Shown here: positions 14,424 to 23,119 of the stretch, piece after piece
Numbering within the stretch: position 1 is the stretch's first letter
Layout of the letters: every line of letters starts with the position of its first letter
Origin: Chitinophaga rupis
GTDB lineage: Bacteria; Bacteroidota; Bacteroidia; Chitinophagales; Chitinophagaceae
Length of the DNA: 64,000 nucleotides
Assembly (NCBI RefSeq): GCF_900109685.1
Contig: NZ_FOBB01000008.1
Location: 1 to 64,000, forward strand
Direction of reading: 5' to 3'
Made by a program: the position numbers and the translations under genes
Notes under the pieces: model-generated
What the model saw: only the letters and a program-made list of their open reading frames with translations
The model's database searches: none
Told to the model about the DNA's origin: nothing

Positions 14424-16817
14424 TTAGCGTATGATCAGCTCTTCAAATTTTCTTTCCAGCGCTACTTTCACTACGCCTACTGCAAAATTGCGCGCGTTCA
14501 GCTTAAACACTTTTCCATCCACCACATACTCGGTAGCCTTAAACGGCAGGCCGTGTATCAGCACCCGGTGTTTTTTATAACCGGCTTCATACTGGCCAAA
14601 GAATTTCTTTTTTAAACGGAACTGCTGTTTATCAGATACCTGCTTAAAGCTAATGGTATTGGACTGGCCGTTCTTATAACCATAGTGGTCGCCGGCATCT
14701 TCATACAGGGTGCTGCGGGTGGGCTGCTCGCTGTAATACACGTTCAGGATCATTTCATCTATCAGCTTCTCATCCACATACTGTATGTTGGGATAATTGG
14801 GCACTACGGCGCCGGCTTTTATAAACAGCGGCATTTCTTCCAGCGGAGTAGCTATTGTTACGGTTTGCCCGCCTTCATACAGCTTATCGTTAAAGAAGTA
14901 ATACCACTGGCCTGCGGGCAGGTATATTTCTTTTTCCTTCATGCCTGCGGCTTCCACATGGCTGATCAGCAGCGCATCGCCCAGCATAAACTCGTGGGAG
15001 CGGTTATACGTGTGCTCATCGTTCTGCGCTACAAAGGCCAGGGGGCGCAGCATAGGCGTACCGTAATGGCTGTACTGCCAAAAGGTGGTGTACAGGTAAG
15101 GTAGCAGGCGGTAACGCATTTGTATAAAGCGCTTAACTATAAACTCGTACTTGCTGCCAAAGCTCCAGGGCTCCTGGTTAAAGCCGGTTTCGTTACTGGC
15201 AGAGTGGGTGCGCATTAAGGGGTGAAAAGTGGCCAGCTGGATCCAGCGGGTATATAGCTCTCCGTCCGGTTCGCCAATAAAACCACCAATATCACTGCCG
15301 GCAAAGGAAATACCGGATACGGATAAGCGCTGGCACTGTACGCTTGCCAGCCACAGGTGGTCCCATTCTGATACGTTGTCGCCCGTCCATACAGAGGCCC
15401 AGCGCTGTGCGCCGGCGTAACAGGACCGGGTGATCACAAAAGGCCGGTTGGGCATCAGGTACTTCTTTAAACCAGCTGCGGTGGCCTTGCTCATCAGGTG
15501 GCCGTAAATATTATGCGCTTTGCGGTGGCTCACATCCTCGCCGTCATAGTCATGGCGCACATCTTCCGGGAAGGTGCCCATTTCAAATACGGCGGGTTCG
15601 TTCATATCATTCCACACCCCGCGTACGCCGGTATCCAGCAGGTCTTTGAACAGGCTGCTCCACCAGTCGCGCACTTTTGGATCCGTGTAATCCGGGAACA
15701 CGCATTTGCCGGGCCATACATCCCCTTCCATAAAAGCGCCGTCGGCACGTTTACAGAAGTAGTCTTTTTCCATACCCTCCTTGTAAATATCATAATCAGG
15801 GTCGGCCTTAATACCGGGGTCAATGATCACCACTACTTTAAAACCTTCTGCGGCCAGGTCTTTTATTAAGCCGGCAGGGTCGGGGAAGTATTCCTTGCTC
15901 CAGGTAAAGCAGCGGAACCCTTCCATATAGTCAATATCCAGGTGAATAACATCGCAGGGGATCTGGCGTTTGCGGAACTCTGCGGCTATTTCGCGCACGC
16001 GTTTTTCAGGGAAGTAGCTCCAGCGGCATTGCTGGTAGCCCAGGGCCCACAGGGGCGGCAGCTCGGCTGTACCGGTTATTTTGGTATAAGCTTCTGCTAC
16101 CTGCAACAGGGCAGGGCCGTAAATGAAATAATAGTTCATTTCCCCGCCGCGGGCCCAAAAGCTGCATACCTCCTCCCGCTCATGGCCAAAGTCGAACAGG
16201 GTGCGGAAGGTATTGTCAAAGAAAATACCGTATCCTATGCCATGGTGCAGGCCGTAATAAAAGGGAATGTTGCGGTACAGGGGATCGGTATCTTTCTGAA
16301 AGCCGTAGGCATCCGTACCATAATTTTCCAGGCGTTTGCCGCGCAGGTTCAGGTCGGTAGGCTTATCGCCCAGGCCAAAAAAGCATTCGCCTTCCTGTAT
16401 CTGTTTGCTGCAGTACACTATTTTGCCGCCTTTTTGCAGGTAGTGCTGCCAGTGAAAGCCCATTTCGTCCTGGTTAATAATGCGGCCTTCCGTATCGGTA
16501 ATGGTAAGGCGCAGGTTATCGCGCGCTATCCAGATGCGGATCATATCCGTATAAATTTCAAACACCTCCTCAAACTCGCGTATCCCAAAATTTACGGGCG
16601 ATTCTTCCAGCCGCTCGCTGGTTGCGTAAGAGAAGTCGCGTTGAAATTTACCATCTGCCGCGTAGCGGAACCGCACGATCTTGTCTGAAATGATCCTTAC
16701 CTCCAGTATGGTTTCCGATGTATAGAAATAGAAGTAGTTTCCTTCTTTTTGCCATTTCCTGATATTATCAGGGTAGTGTTTTACAGAATACTTACTCGAC
16801 GAGCTTGTTACTTGCAT
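14424..16817 (-). CDS. Glycoside hydrolase family 31 (alpha-glucosidase-like)
   Basis: 797 residues, no signal peptide, so probably cytoplasmic. N-terminal beta-sandwich (GH31-N), then the catalytic barrel with the substrate-binding region DVIHLDIDYM, the nucleophile motif WNDMNEP at about residue 400, and DNVSEWDHL; C-terminal beta domains follow. Retaining alpha-glycosidase; the subtype (alpha-glucosidase or alpha-xylosidase) cannot be fixed by eye. An intracellular enzyme acting on alpha-glucans would fit with the glgB gene nearby, but the two are not an operon. Confidence 0.93.
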   Translation of the reverse strand: MQVTSSSSKYSVKHYPDNIRKWQKEGNYFYFYTSETILEVRIISDKIVRFRYAADGKFQRDFSYATSERLEESPVNFGIREFEEVFEIYTDMIRIWIARDNLRLTITDTEGRIINQDEMGFHWQHYLQKGGKIVYCSKQIQEGECFFGLGDKPTDLNLRGKRLENYGTDAYGFQKDTDPLYRNIPFYYGLHHGIGYGIFFDNTFRTLFDFGHEREEVCSFWARGGEMNYYFIYGPALLQVAEAYTKITGTAELPPLWALGYQQCRWSYFPEKRVREIAAEFRKRQIPCDVIHLDIDYMEGFRCFTWSKEYFPDPAGLIKDLAAEGFKVVVIIDPGIKADPDYDIYKEGMEKDYFCKRADGAFMEGDVWPGKCVFPDYTDPKVRDWWSSLFKDLLDTGVRGVWNDMNEPAVFEMGTFPEDVRHDYDGEDVSHRKAHNIYGHLMSKATAAGLKKYLMPNRPFVITRSCYAGAQRWASVWTGDNVSEWDHLWLASVQCQRLSVSGISFAGSDIGGFIGEPDGELYTRWIQLATFHPLMRTHSASNETGFNQEPWSFGSKYEFIVKRFIQMRYRLLPYLYTTFWQYSHYGTPMLRPLAFVAQNDEHTYNRSHEFMLGDALLISHVEAAGMKEKEIYLPAGQWYYFFNDKLYEGGQTVTIATPLEEMPLFIKAGAVVPNYPNIQYVDEKLIDEMILNVYYSEQPTRSTLYEDAGDHYGYKNGQSNTISFKQVSDKQQFRLKKKFFGQYEAGYKKHRVLIHGLPFKATEYVVDGKVFKLNARNFAVGVVKVALERKFEELIIR

Positions 16818-17161
16818 AGTTTGCTTTTAAAAATCCAATCCTTCCTCTTTAGACCCAACCACTCATCTAAATTAAAAAAAAATCATGTGAAGATTATTAT
16901 TTCCGCGGTTGAGGTGGTTAATCCATCGTTCACCTGTTAAATTAATGTATTGGCTAAATCGGTCATGAAAAATATTAAATACTTGGTAAATTCAATTTAT
17001 CGAACGTACTTTTTGCTTTAACCTATTTGTTCCTTTAGAGTGCACTTTTTCCAGGTGCACTTTTTTCATGGATTAAACTTAGTAATGAATCCTGAACAAA
17101 GCATAATACTTGCGTTGTATTGTTAATATTAACCAGCATGCGTGCTCTGCCATAGTATTGG
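16818..17161. other. Intergenic region with a second short promoter-terminator unit
   Basis: Between two minus-strand genes. The only notable content is the plus-strand unit at 16983-17069 (see the ncRNA entry). The rest (16818-16980) is AT-rich and carries the presumed GH31 promoter; nothing specific is recognised. Confidence 0.4.
17020..17069 (+). ncRNA. Candidate small RNA or orphan terminator (about 50 nt)
   Basis: Terminator: AGTGCAC, loop TTTTTCCAG, GTGCACT, then T5-6 (17039-17069). Upstream there is a possible promoter, TTG (16983-16985) and TACTTTTTG (17007-17015), 21 bases apart with one extra T in the -7 box. The unit contains TAACCTAT and CTTTAGAGT, the reverse complements of the ATAGGTTA and ACTCTAAAG words in the candidate at 14238-14302. 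No coding frame. Confidence 0.35.
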
Positions 17162-18187
17162 TTATTCTGTTACCAGCTGTGCAATACGGCCATCGCTCCC
17201 TGCCAGGAATACAGCCTTCCCTTTTTTAGCGGCCTGTACTACATGAAACCCTTCTTTGCTGATGGGCTGCCAGTGCCGGCCGCCATCAAAAGAAATATCT
17301 GTTCCCGAAGTGCCGGTGGCAATGGCGGTGCGGGCATTAATATAAACAACGCAGGATCGGAATCCCCCCGGTGGTATTGCAGGCTGGGTCCAGGTTTTGC
17401 CCCCATCTGCCGTTAGCAGGCAGTTGCGTTCACGCAGGGTATCGTTGCGGTAATCGCCCCCCACTACAATAGCCTTTTGCGCATTCAATACCGCTATGGA
17501 AAAAGCGCCTTGTGTGGCAGCGCCCTGTATAATGGGAAGGGGAGCGGCCTGCCACTGTCCTTTCTGTAAACGGATGCTGCGCGCGGTGCTGCCCCCGGTT
17601 ATAAACCAGGCCTGCTGCCCCGGCAGGGTTTGCAGGTTACTGGCGCTGGCGGCAAATATGGCTTCGCCCGGTAATGCAGCAGGGCGGTGTTTTAGCGGCA
17701 GGGTATCCCAATGTTTTCCCCCGTCCCGTGTGTGCAGCAGCATAAAATGATCCTGCAGGGGATCGCCAATGGCCATACCTTCCCGGGTGTTTCCAAAATC
17801 CATATCGTCAAAGAAAATGCCTTTGGTATTATTATAATATACCCGCTGCCAGGTGGCGCCACCATCCTGTGTGCGGTAGATATGCGCCGGCTCACCGGCA
17901 TTTACCACTACGGCTTCTTTCTCATTAAAGGCATTAATAGCGCGCCAGTCGCAGCTGTCGCAACCGCTTACCCGGGTCCATTGCCATTGCTTGCCACCAT
18001 TGGTGCTTTTACCTACCATACCGCCGGTACCGGATGCCCATAGTAAACTATCCGTTAGCACGCACAGGCCCCGGATGCTTTTAAGCGGGCCATGGGTCAA
18101 TAGTTGCAGGGAATTTTTTTGCTGGCCCCTGGCCGCTAAAACAGTGCAGCAGCACCATAAGCATATATAGCAGAATATCTTTGACAT
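17162..18187 (-). CDS. Exported BNR/YCF48-like beta-propeller protein
   Basis: 341 residues with a signal peptide (MSKIFCYICLWCCCTVLAAR). Five or more Asp-box/BNR repeats are visible: STNGGKQW, TQDGGATW, TRDGGKHW, TADGGKTW, SFDGGRHW, each closing a propeller blade. Such proteins resemble YCF48 or sialidase-type propellers, but no sialidase catalytic residues can be assigned. Likely periplasmic or surface; partner unknown. Divergent from the sensor kinase gene at 18280, with only 92 bases between the starts. Confidence 0.8.
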   Translation of the reverse strand: MSKIFCYICLWCCCTVLAARGQQKNSLQLLTHGPLKSIRGLCVLTDSLLWASGTGGMVGKSTNGGKQWQWTRVSGCDSCDWRAINAFNEKEAVVVNAGEPAHIYRTQDGGATWQRVYYNNTKGIFFDDMDFGNTREGMAIGDPLQDHFMLLHTRDGGKHWDTLPLKHRPAALPGEAIFAASASNLQTLPGQQAWFITGGSTARSIRLQKGQWQAAPLPIIQGAATQGAFSIAVLNAQKAIVVGGDYRNDTLRERNCLLTADGGKTWTQPAIPPGGFRSCVVYINARTAIATGTSGTDISFDGGRHWQPISKEGFHVVQAAKKGKAVFLAGSDGRIAQLVTE

Positions 18188-18251
18188 TTATTTACAATAC
18201 CTTAGTGAGCAAGAAAATTACAAAATCATTCAAAAGTGTGATGCAGATTTA

Positions 18252-18259
18252 TATATTTG
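18252..18259 (+). promoter_or_regulatory. Promoter -7 element of the sensor kinase gene
   Basis: TATATTTG, exact TAnnTTTG match, 21 bases before the GTG start at 18280; a -33 TTTG is not evident. The short leader (about 16 bases) supports the GTG start. Confidence 0.5.
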
Positions 18260-18279
18260 CAAACAACTAACCTGCATCA

Positions 18280-21200
18280 GTGCGCTATTTACCATCCCAG
18301 ATAAAAAAGAAACTGCAGCTACTTGCCTTATTCGTTTTTGTAATGAAAACTCTGTTTGCGCAGGAAGGGAGGTATATATTTGATGCCTACAGCGTAAATG
18401 AAGGCCTTTCTCAAAGCTATGTAAGCGACATAATACAAGATAACCAGGGGTTTATGTGGATTGCCAACCGTGATGGGGTGAACCGCTTTGATGGTTATGT
18501 GTTTAATGAATACCGTTACAAAACCAGCGAGCAGAACAAGGCAGGGGAGGGGAAGGGTAACCTGGTAGCCAGCAGCTCCAGCGGGGTACGTGCGGTTATT
18601 AACCGGTTTGATCTGAAGGGTTACAAAGGATACGGCTTTTATAAGAACAGCCGGGGGCAGCTGCTGCTGGCGCATAATAACGGCATTAGCTTATACGACC
18701 CTTACCGCAACACCTTTCAGCAGGTAATGGAAGATACCAGCTATGTGAATGAGCAGGAACGCGACAATGCCCTGAAATTTAAGATCCTGGGGGAGGATAC
18801 TGCTACACACCAGCTATGGGTGTGGCGCCCCCTGAAAGGAGTGTATGTGCTGGACAGCCGCTCTTACACCATCAAGCGTATTATCCTGTACCCGCCGCAA
18901 TTTGCAAAACGGGGACTGACCCCCACTGACCTGTTAATGGATGGCCACCTGATATGGATGAACTTTGAGCCGGGTGAGCTGATGTCCTTAAACACACGCG
19001 ATCTGCGCCTTTCCACCTACTGCCTGCCGGGTATAGGCCAAACACCGGTGCTGCGCAACCTGAATGCAGATTCCATGATCATTGCCAGCGCCGGCCATAT
19101 TGTGATGTTCAATAAAAAGCAGCACAAGTACACCGACCTGTTAATCAATGAGTACGATGATAAAGGTGTGCAGTTTGAGCCGGTGGTTATGGAGCTGGAC
19201 CATAATGGTAATGTATGGATAGGCGGCACTGACGGCGTATTGATATACACCATTCGCCGCAATGAGGTGATACAGCATATTACTACCTTTAACACCTTTG
19301 AAACCCGCTCCCTGAACAGTGTGCGCTACCTGTACCGCGATGCGGCCGATAATATGTGGGTAGGCACCAATGGGGACGGCATAAAAAAATACTCTCCGCA
19401 TAAAAAGGTATTTAACCTGTACCGCTCTCCCTTTATATCGCATAACATGGTGCGGTCTATTTACAAGCATGATGATGGCAAGCTATACATAGGCTTGTGG
19501 CGCGACGGGCTGGATATTTACGAGGAAGGCGGCCGTTTTATAGAACGCATTTCCAATACAGAGGGGCATACGGTGTTCCCGGCCAATACCGTAAATGCTA
19601 TTTGCAGGGAGAACTATAAATACCTGTGGATCCATTTTGAGGGCCGCTACCTGGGGCTGCTAAATGTGCAAACCAAAAAGTTTGAGAACCTGACCTCTGT
19701 GGTAGATTCACTGGGCCTGCCCCCGCAGAAGGAGAACTATACACCCTTTATGTTCCGCCGGGTGAATGGTGAAGTGTATTTCCCCTACGGGGAATACCTG
19801 CTATCCATTAGCCCCGATGAGCGGGGGAATAATAAATACCACGCCTCGCTGGTGCACCAGTTCCCGAATGAGATCCTGAACTGTTATTTTGAAGATTACC
19901 TGGGTAACCAATACGTTGGTACACAGGCTAATCTGTACGTTAAAGATGTAGGCAACACCCACTGGCGCATAGTACCCTTACCTGCAGGCACTATTGTAAA
20001 AGGGATCAACAAGAATGCGCATAAACAGCTGCTGGTAGCCACCAGCCGTGGTTTGTTTATACTGGATGCCAATTACCAGCAGATACAGCATTACAACAGC
20101 TATGATTTTCCGGTGCTGGTGAATGATTTCTTTTACGGGGTGCTGTTAGATGACCGGGACCGTATATGGGTAAGCCATAACAAAGGTTTATCGCAGATAA
20201 ACCCGGTGACCAATGAGATCACCACGTTTAATCATGAAGATGGCCTGCAATCCAATGAGTTCAATACCGGCGCCTATTTTAAATCGGTTGACGGTGAGCT
20301 GTTCTTTGGCGGCATACGCGGGGTGAACGGGTTTTACCCGCGCAATTTCCGGCCTAATCCGTTTGTACCCAAGGTGGTTATTAAACGTATGGAGGTATTG
20401 GACCGGCCTTATGAATCAGACACAGCCATTTCCCTGCTGCACCATATTGAGCTGCCTTATAACCAGAACACCATAGCCATAGAATTTGTGCCGCTGGAAT
20501 ATACCAACCCCCTGAAGAACAAGGTGCAGTATAAGCTGGAAGGGGCGGATGAGGAGTGGGTATCGGCCGGTACATTCCGTATGGCCAGGTATACCAACCT
20601 GCGCCCGGGCACTTATACTTTTAATGTTAGGGCTTCTAACAATGATGATATCTGGAATACAGCGCCCACTACGCTGGAAATAGTGATACGCATACCTTTC
20701 TGGCAATCTTTATGGTTCAGATTTTTATTGTTATTACTATTGTTAGGCATTGCTTATTATTTTTCTACTTTGTATCTTGATTATAAAATACGTCATGAAA
20801 AACTGAAGCTGGAAAAAGAGCAGGCTGTAGACCAGGAGCGGGCGCGCATTTCAAGCGATATGCATGATGACCTCGGTTCCGGGCTATCCACGATACGCCT
20901 GTTAAGTGAAATTGCAAAAAGGAAGATACAAGACCCTGCGCAAACCAATGAGATAGAGCGGATTTCGGACGCAGCCGGTGAAATGATAGATAAGATGAGT
21001 GAGATCATCTGGGCTATGAACTCATCCAATGATTCTCTTGAAAACCTGATCGCCTACATGCGCAGCTTTGCAGCAGATTTCCTGGAGCACGCACACATCA
21101 CGCAGCAGTTTTACATACCGGAAAGCATACCCAATATTAAGCTCAGCGGTGGCACGCGCCGTAATATTTATTTAGCGGTAAAAGAATCGTTGCACAACGT

Positions 21201-21423
21201 GGTAAAGCACGCCAAGGCAACAGAAGTGATCATAGAAATTGAGATGCAGCAACACATGACCATATTGATAAAAGATAACGGTAAAGGGTTTGACCAGGAA
21301 AAAGTACGGTTATTCGGTAATGGATTAAAGAATATCCAGAAACGCATGCAGTCTGTAGGCGGCCATGCAGATATAACCTCCAACAACGGAACCATAGTTT
21401 TTCTCGATATCCCGTTAAATTGA
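18280..21423 (+). CDS. Propeller-type sensor histidine kinase (HisKA_3)
   Basis: 1047 residues. Starts at GTG 18280, because only this start includes the whole signal peptide (MRYLPSQIKKKLQLLALFVF...); the ATG at 18343 would cut it. Periplasmic two-component propeller repeats (NEGLSQSYVSDIIQD...GFMWIAN; NMWVGTNGDGIKKY) are followed by a Y_Y_Y domain (about 715-800), one membrane helix (about 807-830), then a NarX/DesK-type kinase with SDMHDDLGSGLSTIR (phospho-His about 863) and an HATPase with DNGKGFD. No fused receiver or AraC domain, so it is not the hybrid form common in Bacteroidota. Partner: the regulator at 21522. Confidence 0.93.
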   Translation: MRYLPSQIKKKLQLLALFVFVMKTLFAQEGRYIFDAYSVNEGLSQSYVSDIIQDNQGFMWIANRDGVNRFDGYVFNEYRYKTSEQNKAGEGKGNLVASSSSGVRAVINRFDLKGYKGYGFYKNSRGQLLLAHNNGISLYDPYRNTFQQVMEDTSYVNEQERDNALKFKILGEDTATHQLWVWRPLKGVYVLDSRSYTIKRIILYPPQFAKRGLTPTDLLMDGHLIWMNFEPGELMSLNTRDLRLSTYCLPGIGQTPVLRNLNADSMIIASAGHIVMFNKKQHKYTDLLINEYDDKGVQFEPVVMELDHNGNVWIGGTDGVLIYTIRRNEVIQHITTFNTFETRSLNSVRYLYRDAADNMWVGTNGDGIKKYSPHKKVFNLYRSPFISHNMVRSIYKHDDGKLYIGLWRDGLDIYEEGGRFIERISNTEGHTVFPANTVNAICRENYKYLWIHFEGRYLGLLNVQTKKFENLTSVVDSLGLPPQKENYTPFMFRRVNGEVYFPYGEYLLSISPDERGNNKYHASLVHQFPNEILNCYFEDYLGNQYVGTQANLYVKDVGNTHWRIVPLPAGTIVKGINKNAHKQLLVATSRGLFILDANYQQIQHYNSYDFPVLVNDFFYGVLLDDRDRIWVSHNKGLSQINPVTNEITTFNHEDGLQSNEFNTGAYFKSVDGELFFGGIRGVNGFYPRNFRPNPFVPKVVIKRMEVLDRPYESDTAISLLHHIELPYNQNTIAIEFVPLEYTNPLKNKVQYKLEGADEEWVSAGTFRMARYTNLRPGTYTFNVRASNNDDIWNTAPTTLEIVIRIPFWQSLWFRFLLLLLLLGIAYYFSTLYLDYKIRHEKLKLEKEQAVDQERARISSDMHDDLGSGLSTIRLLSEIAKRKIQDPAQTNEIERISDAAGEMIDKMSEIIWAMNSSNDSLENLIAYMRSFAADFLEHAHITQQFYIPESIPNIKLSGGTRRNIYLAVKESLHNVVKHAKATEVIIEIEMQQHMTILIKDNGKGFDQEKVRLFGNGLKNIQKRMQSVGGHADITSNNGTIVFLDIPLN

Positions 21424-21521
21424 TCTACCTTTGGTATCACATTTTCGTGTTAAGTAATCGTATCGTATTCGCTAAGTAAAACTCAATAACTGTGTACTCA
21501 AAAAAGAAATCTCAGGACAGT

Positions 21522-22154
21522 ATGGACATCATTTCGGTAGCTATTGTGGAGGATAACCACGATATCCGTACTGCTATGGAATTACTGATTAACGGTTCTG
21601 ATGGTTATGCCTGCGTAGGTACCTTTAATAATGCTGAAACCGCGCTGGAGCAGATCCCCAATTTACTGCCCAATGTTGCGCTGATGGATTTTAACCTGCC
21701 TGGCGGTATGAATGGGATTGAGTGCATAGCGCGCCTGAAAACAGAGTACCCTGATATGCAGTTTATGATGCTGACGGTGTACGAAGATGACGATAAAATA
21801 TTCCAGGCCCTGGAAGCAGGCGCCAGTGGTTATATCCTCAAAAAAACCTCACCCGGCGAGCTGCTGGAAGCTATCCGCGATGTACATGAAGGCGGTTCTC
21901 CCATGAGCTCACAAATAGCCCGGCGTGTGGTAGCCTATTTCCAGAAACAGGCCAAACCCAACCCTGCGCTGGAAGCACTAACCTCCCGGGAAAAAGAGAT
22001 CCTGGATCAGCTCTCCAAAGGTTTCCTGTACAAGGAAATAGCCAGCAATCTGTATATCAGTATTGAAACGGTAAGAAGGCACGTGCATAACATTTATGAG
22101 AAGCTGCACGTAAGAAGCCGTACAGATGCGGTGAACAAGTATTACAACCGGTAG
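21522..22154 (+). CDS. NarL/LuxR-type response regulator
   Basis: 210 residues from ATG 21522 (MDIISVAIVEDNHDIRTAME); a GTG at 21492 would add ten residues not typical of receivers. Receiver domain with acidic pocket (VEDN), phospho-acceptor Asp in ALMDFNLPGG and Lys in LKKTSPGE. LuxR-type helix-turn-helix at the end (LTSREKEILDQLSKGFLYKEIA). It follows the HisKA_3 kinase by about 100 bases, the usual pairing of these two subfamilies. Its targets are unknown; the micro-ORFs at 22472-22886 are the next features on the chromosome. Confidence 0.93.
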   Translation: MDIISVAIVEDNHDIRTAMELLINGSDGYACVGTFNNAETALEQIPNLLPNVALMDFNLPGGMNGIECIARLKTEYPDMQFMMLTVYEDDDKIFQALEAGASGYILKKTSPGELLEAIRDVHEGGSPMSSQIARRVVAYFQKQAKPNPALEALTSREKEILDQLSKGFLYKEIASNLYISIETVRRHVHNIYEKLHVRSRTDAVNKYYNR

Positions 22155-22471
22155 TACCCGGTATTTCCAGTAATAAAAAGATGGTTAACAGCTGCTTAAG
22201 GTAAGTGTATGCTATTAAGGTAACACTGCGTTAAGTTACTGTGGTTATATAATGCAGTATTATTGCGGTGACATCTTTGCGGAGCAGAGATGAGTACGGG
22301 CTTACTAGCTTAGTGCTTATGTGATGTTGATGCGGGAATTTTGTGGGGATTGATATACAGCTCTTTACATCGCCTCCCTAAAAAAGTGTTGCGGAAAGAC
22401 AGGAGTTAGTCCGACTGAACCCCCGGCTTTCCGCCCCAGCTCGTTTAAGATTGGATAGCTTGACGCTGCTG
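22155..22471. other. Intergenic region after the response regulator
   Basis: No gene seen. A possible plus-strand -7 box CATCTTTG lies at 22272-22279 but no gene follows it. No clear terminator for the regulator gene is visible. Confidence 0.35.
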
Positions 22472-22591
22472 CTACTTTCTTCTCACCCGCACACGTTCCA
22501 TTTTTTGCAGCTTCTGGTTTACCAGATGTGCCAACAAAACCATGGAAGCAATAAGCAGACACGCCAATTTGAATAGTAGACCGGTTTTCAT
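22472..22591 (-). CDS. Single-pass membrane micro-protein, 39 aa (hypothetical)
   Basis: ATG to TAG, 39 codons. The product starts MKTGLLFKLACLLIASMVLL: short basic N-terminus, one hydrophobic helix (about 5-22), then a strongly basic tail (residues 26-39, ending MERVRVRRK). The positive tail suggests the C-terminus stays in the cytoplasm or binds acidic lipid or nucleic acid. Lies 139 bases downstream of a second, similar ORF (22731-22886) on the same strand. No family recognised. Confidence 0.45.
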   Translation of the reverse strand: MKTGLLFKLACLLIASMVLLAHLVNQKLQKMERVRVRRK

Positions 22592-22730
22592 AGGTATAGG
22601 TTTTAAAGAAGTTATGGTTTTTTGACTGGAACACTAACGGTTAGCGGTCAGCCAGTTACTCTCTCGATTTTAATAATAATGGTTGGCTAATTGGATTTAG
22701 CACACGCGCTAAAAAAAAATCACAATAAGC

Positions 22731-22886
22731 TTACCGCATCATTTGCCAGGAATCAAATTTTCGAAGCAATTTTGTGAAGGTATCTCCCAAACGAGTCATG
22801 GAACGTTGTTCCCGATTCACCAGGAACGTTACTAATAGTGCCACAGACAGCACTACTATTAGCAGCATTAGGCATAGCGTTTTCAT
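22731..22886 (-). CDS. Single-pass membrane micro-protein, 51 aa (hypothetical)
   Basis: ATG to TAA, 51 codons. The product starts MKTLCLMLLIVVLSVALLVT: one N-terminal hydrophobic helix (about 4-22) followed by a charged, amphipathic tail (NREQRSMTRLGDTFTKLLRK). Shares the MKT start, helix-then-basic-tail plan and strand with the 39-aa ORF downstream. A promoter is not obvious, although TATATTTACAG lies upstream on the minus strand. No family recognised; toxin-like peptides, membrane-protein modulators and chance ORFs all remain possible. Confidence 0.45.
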   Translation of the reverse strand: MKTLCLMLLIVVLSVALLVTFLVNREQRSMTRLGDTFTKLLRKFDSWQMMR

Positions 22887-23015
22887 AGATTAGGACGTTT
22901 GTTTTGTACTTGTGACCCTACGACTGTAAATATAATTTAAATTCTCATATAAAGTATAGTTTGCATAAAAAAAAATTTAGGGACGAAAAGAAATCCACGG
23001 TGAATAACTTTATAC

Positions 23016-23046
23016 TTGGGATGATAGCCTGAATCCTTTATTTTTG
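23016..23046 (+). promoter_or_regulatory. Promoter of parE
   Basis: -33 TTG (23016-23018), 20-base spacer, -7 TATTTTTG (23039-23046), an exact TAnnTTTG match. Predicted start near 23052, leader about 68 bases. Confidence 0.65.
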
Positions 23047-23119
23047 CCAGTAACCGGGTTTTGCTAAAAGATTTAGTAACGTTGCGGCAACCTTACGTAG
23101 AAAATGTTTTAATATATAT

